Translations under genes and position numbers: made by a program
Shown here: in pieces, positions 1-6,148 of the stretch
Position numbering within the stretch: position 1 is the first letter of the stretch
Layout of the letters: every line of letters starts with the position of its first letter
Source: JBDRRP01 sp964446485
GTDB lineage: Bacteria > Desulfobacterota > Desulfobacteria > Desulfobacterales > JBDRRP01
Direction: 5' to 3'
DNA length: 19,550 nt
NCBI GenBank assembly: GCA_964446485.1
Contig: CAYUOU010000077.1
Location: forward strand, 1 to 19,550
The notes under the pieces: generated by a model
Database searches by the model: none
Seen by the model: the letters and a program-made list of their open reading frames with translations, nothing else
What the model was told of the DNA's origin: nothing

Positions 1-55
1 GACGAAGGATGACGCGTAACGCAGATATCGGACTTTTTACGGAACCGTCAAGATT
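1..55 (-). repeat. Dispersed palindromic element, left copy (partial)
   Basis: Positions 1-55 are the reverse complement of 1648-1702 with one mismatch (G at 14 against T at 1689). The end of the element, reading CTTGACGGTTCCGTAAAAAG on the minus strand, lies at 33-52 and faces the fabH-like gene. The rest of this copy should run off the left edge of the window. From general knowledge, similar TTGACGG..CGTAAAAAGTCCGATATCTGCG repeats are scattered between genes in Desulfobacterales genomes. No transposase is visible. Confidence 0.85.
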
Positions 56-93
56 AAGAAGTATCATGATTATGGTTGGTTGCAGACAACAGG

Positions 94-430
94 TCAACCG
101 AAAACGAAACGGATAAGGCAATTGGCATTCTGAGGAAATTCAGCTGAATGGCGTACATCGTAGGCCCCGTCCACGTCGAACCGCTTTTCGTCGTAGCGAA
201 AACGAATGGACAGGGGAGATCGGTTGACGAGGATGCGGTGGTAGGTATCCAGAGGGATTTTCAGCTCGGGTTGCGCCTGTCGGGAACGCCAAGCCAGACC
301 ACTGGTGACAAGGTGCTGCCACAGGGCCAGGTTTTTTATGAAAAAAAAGGCTGAGCTGGCCTTTAGGATGCGTGGCGGCCCTCAGATAGATCACGTAGTC
401 GATGCCGTTACGAAGCATCAACATATACAC
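94..430 (-). pseudogene. Small unknown gene broken by a frameshift at a T8 run
   Basis: I do not recognise this family. On the minus strand a frame opens at GTG 430 or ATG 424 and reads sensibly (MLMLRNGIDYVIYLRAATHP, then KGQLSLFF) up to eight T's (341-348 read as A on the plus strand). Beyond the run the better frame is the neighbouring one, which reads IKNLALWQHLV, then IPLDTYHRILVNRSPLSIRF, then YDEKRFDVDG, and stops at 94-96. Removing one T joins the two halves into a protein of about 110 residues. The gene lies just downstream of, and in the same direction as, the fabH-like gene, inside the same inverted-repeat pair. The break could be a real mutation, phase variation or a base-calling error in the homopolymer. 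Confidence 0.5.
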
Positions 431-469
431 GAATGATCAAACACCAAACACCGCGGCCCGGTAGGCGTG

Positions 470-1594
470 TCAGTGTTTTCGGACCACCAGGCTGCCGATG
501 GAATAGCCGGCGCCAAATGAGCAGATCACACCGACGTCTCCGGGGCCGAGGTCTTCGTGGTGACGGTTGAAGGCGATGAGGGAGCCGGCCGACGCAGTGT
601 TGGCGTAGCGATCGAGCACCATGGGAGCCTCGCCGTCGGCAGGCTCTCGCCCCAAGAGCTTGCGGATGACCATGGAATTCATGTTGATGTTTGCCTGGTG
701 AAGCCACCATCGGCGCACGTCTTTCACGGCAACGCCGAGGCTTTTCAGGTGGGCGGCGATGTGATCCACGGCCATGGGACAGACTTCTTTGAAAACTTTG
801 CGGCCATTCTGGTGAAAAAGCTTGTCCGGCCCGAAGGGGTCGACGTCGTGAGCGCGTGACAAGTAACCGAAATTGGATCGGATATTGCTGGAGTAAAGTG
901 TCAGGGCTTTGGTCCCCAGGACATCGTAACAGTGGGGTGAAGCAGCGGTATCCGTCCGCTCCACCACGGCGGCCGTCGCCACATCACCAAAAATGAAATG
1001 ACTGTCGCGGTCACCGAAATTGATCTGCGGCGTGACGAGTTCGGGGTTGATGGCCAAAACGCCGCGTGAGCTGCCGGCGGCAACGGCATCGACCGCCCGG
1101 TGCAGACCGAACGTGGCCGCTGAACAGGCCACCAGCATGTCGAAGCCCGATCCATCGATGCCGAGCGCCTGCTGCACTTCGATGGCAATGGCCGGATAGG
1201 CCCGTTGTGTATAGGCGCAGGACACGATCACCAGATCAATGTCATTGGCTGTCTTCCCGGCGGCGGCCAGGGCGTCGCGCCCGGCGGCCACGGCCATTTC
1301 GGCCTGGTGCGACAGCGCGTCTTCCCCTCGCTCGGGGATGCGCGGGCGCATGCGGTCGATGTCGAGGATGCCGTCCTTGACATATACAAAACGGCTTTTG
1401 ATGCCCGAGGCCTTTTCGATGAACGCTGCACTGGAATGCTCGAGGGGCGATACCGTACCTGCGGCGATGGCCTTGGCATGCTCCGCATTGAACTTGTCCG
1501 CATAGGCATTGTAGCTGTCGACCAGTTCCACGTTGCTGATGCTGTAAGGCGGCGTGTAAAGTCCGGTGCCGCTGATGGTGACGGAATGTGGCAT
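470..1594 (-). CDS. Beta-ketoacyl-ACP synthase III family protein (long, PA3286-like FabH)
   Basis: This is a thiolase-fold condensing enzyme. Members of the family join an acyl-CoA starter to malonyl-ACP to begin or shunt into fatty acid synthesis in the cytoplasm. The Cys-His-Asn triad is complete: C157 in LVACSAATFG, H299 in WWLHQANINM and N332 in DRYANTASAG. The C-terminal glycine-rich SFGAGYSIGS is also present. At 374 residues it is longer than housekeeping FabH (about 317). The opening VTISGTGLYTPPYSISN and the stretch FGDRDSHFIFGDV resemble, from memory, Pseudomonas PA3286, described as a beta-ketodecanoyl-ACP synthase that takes octanoyl-CoA. The start is the first ATG, behind a weak GAG-containing Shine-Dalgarno. 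It stands alone, with no fab neighbours, between inverted repeats, which hints at acquisition. Family assignment is firm; chain-length preference is inferred. Confidence 0.9.
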   Translation of the reverse strand: MPHSVTISGTGLYTPPYSISNVELVDSYNAYADKFNAEHAKAIAAGTVSPLEHSSAAFIEKASGIKSRFVYVKDGILDIDRMRPRIPERGEDALSHQAEMAVAAGRDALAAAGKTANDIDLVIVSCAYTQRAYPAIAIEVQQALGIDGSGFDMLVACSAATFGLHRAVDAVAAGSSRGVLAINPELVTPQINFGDRDSHFIFGDVATAAVVERTDTAASPHCYDVLGTKALTLYSSNIRSNFGYLSRAHDVDPFGPDKLFHQNGRKVFKEVCPMAVDHIAAHLKSLGVAVKDVRRWWLHQANINMNSMVIRKLLGREPADGEAPMVLDRYANTASAGSLIAFNRHHEDLGPGDVGVICSFGAGYSIGSLVVRKH

Positions 1595-1647
1595 TGTGAA
1601 ATCTCGCTTATCTGAAGTTCTCGTTCTCTCCGGTCAGTTGTCGGGCA

Positions 1648-1806
1648 AATCTTGACGGTTCCGTAAAAAGTCCGATATCTGCGTTACGTGTCATCCTTCG
1701 TCATGGCAGCGTACTGTAAGTACGCCGCATTGATCAGAATTCGCAAGCCGTATCTCGAACATGATACGAAATCGTCCTTTTTGCTACTTTTTACCGTTTC
1801 ATCAAT
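1648..1806 (+). repeat. Dispersed palindromic element, right copy (MITE/REP-like)
   Basis: The element begins CTTGACGGTTCCGTAAAAAG at 1651 and ends near ACTTTTTACCGTTTCATCAA at 1786-1805. These ends are imperfect inverted repeats: 14 of 20 bases pair, with nine matching in a row at ACTTTTTAC. A perfect 7-base-pair stem, GCGTACT-GTA-AGTACGC, lies inside at 1709-1725. No protein is encoded. The layout (about 155 bases, matched ends, internal hairpin, no transposase) suits a non-autonomous mobile or REP-like element. It lies directly upstream of the fabH-like gene and may carry or block its promoter. Confidence 0.8.
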
Positions 1807-2018
1807 CTTGCTGGAAACAAACTCGGGCCCAGGGGTGTTTCTTATGTCTTGCTCGCGCTGGCGGGCAGCCAGTGTTGTGGTGGGAGGTAGCAGGCCGTTG
1901 CCGGGGCATCGACGAGAGATCTCCTAAACCGTTAAAAATCAGTGGCCTGTAACACAGACACCCGGCAGGGACAACGGATCGAGACGCTCCGAACGGTAAT
2001 AAAAATGTCACGGCGCGG
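1807..2018. other. Intergenic stretch with no recognised feature
   Basis: This lies between the right repeat element and the end of the DAHP synthase gene. Both strands were read. There is no recognisable protein, no convincing terminator hairpin with a T-run and no promoter pair. Short open frames here have no family features. Confidence 0.5.
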
Positions 2019-3116
2019 CTAACGGCCAATGCCGGCCTTTTTGAGGTGGGTGTGGGCTGCGCGCAAGAGTTCCTCGGTCTCCGGCCACCCCATGCAGGCA
2101 TCGGTGATGGAAACAAAGGGGTTGAGGTCTTCCAGGCGGGATGCGCCGTAGGTGAAATCCTGTCTGCCGGCCTCGACGTTGCTCTCCAGCATCATTCCGC
2201 GAATGTTACGGTTGGGGGCAATGGCGATGCCGTTGGTGTGACCGATGCGCTGAATCAACACCTGATTGAAGACCTGCGCCTGTTTTCGATAATCCTTGCC
2301 GGAGTTTTTGTGTGAGCAATCCACCAGGAGGCCCTGCAACAAATTGGGGTGCTTGGCCAGTTGAGCAGCGGCGTCGGCGAGGCTGACGGGATCATAGTTG
2401 GGCCGCTTGCCGCCCCGCAGTACCATGTGGCAATAAGGGTTTCCCGCCGAAAACACGCGAGAAGTCACACCATAGGGGTCGTTGCCGATAAACACCTGCG
2501 GTGATGAGGCGGCCATCATGGCGTTGACGGCGGTGGCCAACGTCCCGTCGGTTCCGTTTTTGAAACCCACCGGCATGGAAAACGCGCTGGCCCACTCCCG
2601 GTGATTCTGCGACTCGGTGGTCCGTGCGCCGATACAGGCCCAGGAAATCAATCCCGCCAGCCGCTCGGCGGACGTCTGACTGAGGACTTCGGTGGCAGCG
2701 GCCACCCCCATTTCGTTAACGGCCAACAGAATCTTGCGGGCTTTTCGAAGGCCTTCGTCGATGTCGTAGGTGGTTTTGTCGATGTGCGGGTCTGAAATAA
2801 GCCCCTTCCACCCCACGTTGGTCCTGGGCTTTTCGAAATACACCCGCATCACCAGCTTCATGGTATCGCCGACATCTTTTTGAAGTCCGGCCAGCAATTC
2901 GGCGTATCGCAGGGCCTGGCGCACCCCGATAATGGAGCATGGCCCGGCGACGATCATGAGGCGGTCGTCGGTGCCGGTGAGTATCTCCTGAATCTCCCGA
3001 CGGCTGTCGGTGACGGTGGCCGTGGCGCTTGCCGACATGGGAAACTCCAGCCGCAGTTGATCCGGAGTGATGATCGGAGTCCGTTGGGCGACATTCAGAT
3101 CGTAGGTTTTTTTCAT
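2019..3116 (-). CDS. aroG: 3-deoxy-7-phosphoheptulonate synthase (DAHP synthase, class I alpha, AroF/AroG/AroH type)
   Basis: This enzyme condenses phosphoenolpyruvate with erythrose 4-phosphate, the first step of the shikimate pathway to aromatic amino acids. It is cytoplasmic and metal dependent. Numbered from the ATG at 3116 (365 residues; E. coli AroG is 350), the family motifs appear in order: IVAGPCSI (57-62), EKPRTNVGWKGLI (96-108), GARTTESQNHRE (163-174), GFKNGTDGT (184-192) and SHKNSGKD (268-275). The expected metal ligands are C60, H269, E311 and D339. The frame stays open upstream to a GTG at 3230, but that extension (QVSSYYNAALAALSESL) has no counterpart in the family, so the internal ATG is preferred. 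Neither start has a clear Shine-Dalgarno. It is divergent from the EamA transporter and no other aro gene is nearby. Which aromatic amino acid feeds back on it cannot be told. Confidence 0.93.
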   Translation of the reverse strand: MKKTYDLNVAQRTPIITPDQLRLEFPMSASATATVTDSRREIQEILTGTDDRLMIVAGPCSIIGVRQALRYAELLAGLQKDVGDTMKLVMRVYFEKPRTNVGWKGLISDPHIDKTTYDIDEGLRKARKILLAVNEMGVAAATEVLSQTSAERLAGLISWACIGARTTESQNHREWASAFSMPVGFKNGTDGTLATAVNAMMAASSPQVFIGNDPYGVTSRVFSAGNPYCHMVLRGGKRPNYDPVSLADAAAQLAKHPNLLQGLLVDCSHKNSGKDYRKQAQVFNQVLIQRIGHTNGIAIAPNRNIRGMMLESNVEAGRQDFTYGASRLEDLNPFVSITDACMGWPETEELLRAAHTHLKKAGIGR

Positions 3117-3367
3117 TAACGACTCGCTAAGGGCTGCCAGTGCTGCGTTATAGTAAGAAGAGACTTGGTTTACCGGACGATCTCGGGTTTGACAAGCGCC
3201 CATTTGGGGTCTTTTCACACTGGTTGCCACGGGGTTCTTGAGGGCCCCGTCTTTCCTGACAGCCTATGATTTCGTATGTTATCCGCCTCTGATTCGCGGT
3301 ATAGAGAGTTTCTACGGATTTCACATATCCATTTCTGAAGACGCCCCATAGACAGGCCCAACGCACA

Positions 3368-4246
3368 ATGGTGAATGATAAACAGAACAACCGCCTGCAG
3401 ATGGATGCCGCCGTGGCAGGCCCCCTGTTCATGCTTTCGGCAGCGCTGCTCTATACGGCGCTCAACGTGTTCGTCAAGCTGCTGGGTCCGGCCTTCAGCG
3501 TCTGGCACATTGGGTTCTACCGGTTTGTCGGCGGCGTCGTGATACTGCTGGCGGTGTTCGGCCGGGGGAAAAACCCCTACCGGGGGCAAAACACCCGGCT
3601 GCTGCTGCTGCGGGGCGCCACCGGCTCGGTGGCATTCATTTGTCTCATTACTGCCATCCGAACCCTGCCCATGTCCACCGCGCTGGTGATCTTCTATTCC
3701 TACCCGGTGTTTTCCGCTATTTTCTCCTTTGTTCTCTACGGGGAGCGCATCGGCCCGCGCCAGATGGCCTGCATCGCGGTGGTGGTGATTGGTGTCGGGG
3801 TGCTGTTCGATTTTCATCTGGCCGGCGGACTGCTGGGGCAGACACTGGCCCTGGTGGGCGCCGTCTTCGCCGGGATCACGGTGACACTGATCCGGAGCCT
3901 GCGAGAAAAAAACGGGCCGGTGATCATCTATCTGTTTTTTTGCACCATGGGCGCCGTGCTGACCACTCCCTATTTTGCCGTCCATCCGTTGCTGCCGGCA
4001 TCACCCATGGAATGGGCCATGATCCTGGGTATCATTTTCACATCGGTCACGGCCCAGTTGCTCATGAACCAGGGATTTTTCTACTGCCGGGGGTGGGAGG
4101 GGGGGGTGTTCATGTCCAGCGAGGTGATCTTCACCGCCGTGGTGGGCATCACTCTCATGGGCGATCCGGCCACCCCGCGATTCTGGGCCGGCGGACTCAT
4201 GATTTTCGGCGCCGTGGTGGCCCTCAACCGCCTGCGAGCGCGCTGA
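3368..4246 (+). CDS. EamA/DMT-superfamily membrane transporter
   Basis: This is an inner-membrane protein of the drug/metabolite transporter superfamily, whose members typically export amino acids or other small metabolites. The 292 residues form two EamA halves (about 16-145 and 157-285) and about ten hydrophobic segments, such as GPLFMLSAALLYTALNVFVK, VVILLAVFG, MACIAVVVIGVGVLF, WAMILGIIFTSVTAQLLMNQ and the final FWAGGLMIFGAVVALNRL. Family hallmarks include the STALVIFYSYPVFSAIFS stretch of the first half and the matching SEVIFTAVVGITLMGD of the second. The ATG start follows directly on a divergent intergenic region. A G8 run at 4099-4106 sits inside the frame without breaking it. The substrate is unknown. 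It converges on the phytochelatin-synthase-like gene with an 84-base gap. Confidence 0.85.
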   Translation: MVNDKQNNRLQMDAAVAGPLFMLSAALLYTALNVFVKLLGPAFSVWHIGFYRFVGGVVILLAVFGRGKNPYRGQNTRLLLLRGATGSVAFICLITAIRTLPMSTALVIFYSYPVFSAIFSFVLYGERIGPRQMACIAVVVIGVGVLFDFHLAGGLLGQTLALVGAVFAGITVTLIRSLREKNGPVIIYLFFCTMGAVLTTPYFAVHPLLPASPMEWAMILGIIFTSVTAQLLMNQGFFYCRGWEGGVFMSSEVIFTAVVGITLMGDPATPRFWAGGLMIFGAVVALNRLRAR

Positions 4247-4330
4247 TGAGAAGCCCGAAGTCTTTGCGCCTCTGCCTGTGATCAGAGCGCTGGCCGCTGG
4301 TTTTCAATTCCTAAATGGCCCCGTTCCCCT

Positions 4331-5089
4331 TCAGTCTTCCAACCTCACATACACATATCCCCCGCTCAAATAGCCGAATGGCTGAAAGACCCGGTGATAA
4401 TCGCTGGATAGTCCCTGATAAAAGGTGTCGAATGAAACACGATAGGGTCTTTCCTGATCAGGGTCCACATCCATCATCGTGACCTGATCGGCCCTGGCAT
4501 CGTAGGCCCCCACCGGGGAAATGTGCGGGATATTCAACTCGGGCACATAGGCCCCCTGATCGAAATGGGCGATGACCAGCCCGGTGCCGCTGTGGTCGAA
4601 ATCGAGAAGCCGCTGACGCAGCACCGCTTTGATCCGCCGGGCGGTTTGGGGCCGCTTGACGGCTTGCACGGTCTGCACCGACTGGACGTTCAGATCGAAA
4701 GTTTCCAGGCTTTTGGCGACGGCAATCCCCAATAGCGGCAGGGGAAGACCGCGTCGCCCGTGATGCCCCTCAGGGCTCATCCGGGCCTTCCAGTTGACCG
4801 CGTCGACGCGTTCCAGGATTTCCCGCTGAATGACCGGTGGCCCAGTATCGCCGCGCACCGAACGAATAGCATTGATTACCGCCGCCACAGCGGCCACTGA
4901 GCAGGAGGAAGCATTGAACTGTTTGACGTGGTGGGCCCACAAGGCCGCCTTTAGCGTGTTGCCGTCTGCTGCAGGCGGCACATCGAGATATCGCGCCCCG
5001 CGTCTGCCGAACGCGCCGGTACCGGTGATGCGGCGGATGCCGTAGGGGATATTGAGCAGGGTGCGCATGATGACAACGGTAAGGCGCAT
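4331..5089 (-). CDS. Phytochelatin synthase-like cysteine peptidase
   Basis: This belongs to the phytochelatin synthase family (PF05023, papain-like fold). Plant enzymes polymerise glutathione into metal-binding phytochelatins, while short bacterial members mainly hydrolyse glutathione to gamma-Glu-Cys. Counting from an upstream ATG at 5101, the likely triad is C67 in QFNASSCSVAAVAAVINAIR, H193 in NIPHISPVGAYD and D211 in VTMMDVD. The pattern of histidine followed by SP(I/V)G(A/G)Y is typical of the family. The protein is about 252 residues, like the one-domain bacterial forms, and lacks the cysteine-rich C-terminal domain of plants. The start at 5089 is preferred because GGAG sits six bases before it, whereas the ATG at 5101 has no Shine-Dalgarno. 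The N-terminal stretch LTVVIMRTLLNIPYGI is mildly hydrophobic and might be a signal anchor. It stands alone. The substrate is inferred, not shown. Confidence 0.75.
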   Translation of the reverse strand: MRLTVVIMRTLLNIPYGIRRITGTGAFGRRGARYLDVPPAADGNTLKAALWAHHVKQFNASSCSVAAVAAVINAIRSVRGDTGPPVIQREILERVDAVNWKARMSPEGHHGRRGLPLPLLGIAVAKSLETFDLNVQSVQTVQAVKRPQTARRIKAVLRQRLLDFDHSGTGLVIAHFDQGAYVPELNIPHISPVGAYDARADQVTMMDVDPDQERPYRVSFDTFYQGLSSDYHRVFQPFGYLSGGYVYVRLED

Positions 5090-5159
5090 ATGACGCTCCA
5101 TGTTGCGAGGTCGGTGAGGAATTCATATCGGTATTCACGGGAAAGCAAGCATGCTACCC

Positions 5160-5460
5160 TCAAACACGATATTCAAGCAAGAACGGGTTCACATTGCCGC
5201 AAGTGAGCGGCGCGTTGTCCAGACCGTTGACGTGGCGGATGAAATTGCCGAAGGCAACGGCGATACGGTCGGTACGGGGATAAAGACCCATCGCCGCCGG
5301 CCGTCACTATGGGTCTATAGGTGTTGATATTTTCCGATTCCTCTTGCCAAACGCTTTCCCCTGTTATAAGTTCCCTCCTTGGCAATTTGTCGCCAAGAGC
5401 TATGGAAGCCAGCACCCCCGCCGGAAGGCTTCCGCTGATGGGCTCATTCTCCGAATTCAA
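5160..5460 (-). pseudogene. Possible small frameshifted gene, unknown function
   Basis: I do not recognise this. On the minus strand a 43-codon frame starting at ATG 5291 reads MGLYPRTDRIAVAFGNFIRH, then VNGLDNAPLTCGNVNPFLLE, then YRV, and stops at 5160-5162. It has a composition like real protein. Upstream, a different frame from TTG 5460 reads MNSENEPISGSLPAGVLASI, then ALGDKLPRRELITG, up to AGGDG. The two would join if one G were removed from the GGG near 5286-5288, giving about 97 residues. It lies just upstream of the phytochelatin-synthase-like gene on the same strand. It could be a decayed gene, a real 43-residue protein or chance. Confidence 0.25.
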
Positions 5461-6148
5461 TGCGTCCTAATATTTCGCGCGTTGCTCTTTTCCACGGCAA
5501 CGATCGTGGTCATTATCGCGAAAACGGTTTTCGTGGGGCTGCGGTTGCAACACGCACATTGCGCGCCAGTAGGGTCACCACCGCAAATCCGGTGATACTC
5601 AGCGGGGATCACAATTACTTGGGCACAACAACGGCCCAGACGGTTCACGAAAGAGAGAAATGGAAGAGTCGAAGAAAAAAGCGATTGAACTCAGATGGCG
5701 ACGTCTCTTGGAGAGCGCCAACCGGGATTCCGGAAAACCTGCACGCTCCAAAAGAAACGCATCCGTCGAGGTACAGGTCATTCGCCGCCGCAGAAAACGA
5801 GTGGTGAATACGGCTGCGTAACGCCCCCCTATAAGCTGCACCCCCAGGTTTCTGTCAAAGAACGGTAGTTACCCGCCCGCCCAACGCGACAGTCAGCTGC
5901 GTCTGTCTGCCGCGAAGACGCATTGGTGTTCCCTAATGCCTGATGGGTGTCGAACGACCGTCCACGATCTGCCGGCGTTGCGCCCCGATTCGGCAAGACG
6001 CGTTTTCTTCTCAGCAAGATGGTTGCGACCGCGTCGTTTTTTGCGTGCATCGTTGAAATGGCCACGGCGAAGATGCTAACAGGTGCCAGAACCAAACCGT
6101 ACGCATGTGGTTTTGGGCAGTCTTGATCCAAACGGCGTCGAGGGATAA
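5292..6148. other. Long region with no confident large gene
   Basis: About 850 bases between the phytochelatin-synthase-like gene and the sigma-54 regulator. Open frames on both strands are short and overlapping, and I could not recognise any of them. The only ones worth noting are the upstream half of the possible frameshifted gene ending at 5160 and a 53-codon frame at 5660-5821. One plus-strand stretch (about 5465-5545) encodes a hydrophobic run, LIFRALLFSTATIVVIIAKT, but no sensible protein surrounds it. The promoter of the regulator must lie in the right-hand end, but no convincing -35/-10 pair was found. Confidence 0.4.
5660..5821 (+). CDS. Small basic hypothetical protein (53 aa)
   Basis: The reading frame begins at an ATG behind a purine-rich AAAGAGAG and encodes a charged peptide. 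It opens with MEESKKKAIELRWRRLLESA and ends in the arginine-rich VIRRRRKRVVNTAA. The opening, an amphipathic helix rich in K, E and R, looks like protein, and the tail could bind nucleic acid. No family was recognised and there are no cysteines or other catalytic motifs. It is isolated in a gene-poor region, followed after about 330 bases by the sigma-54 activator on the same strand. It may be a real small gene or chance. Confidence 0.35.
   Translation: MEESKKKAIELRWRRLLESANRDSGKPARSKRNASVEVQVIRRRRKRVVNTAA

Noticed and set aside
3190..3218. TTGACA followed after 17 bases by TTTTCA, as a sigma-70 promoter for the EamA gene
   Set aside because: The -10 is poor, the site is 150 bases from the gene, and it lies where the longer DAHP synthase frame would run.
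3215..3985. Long minus-strand open frame across the EamA start
   Set aside because: Low-complexity Q/H/G-rich translation; it is the complement of the transporter and overlaps the intergenic region.
4099..4106. G8 run in the EamA gene as a frameshift site
   Set aside because: The frame is intact on both sides and the protein has full length with both EamA halves.
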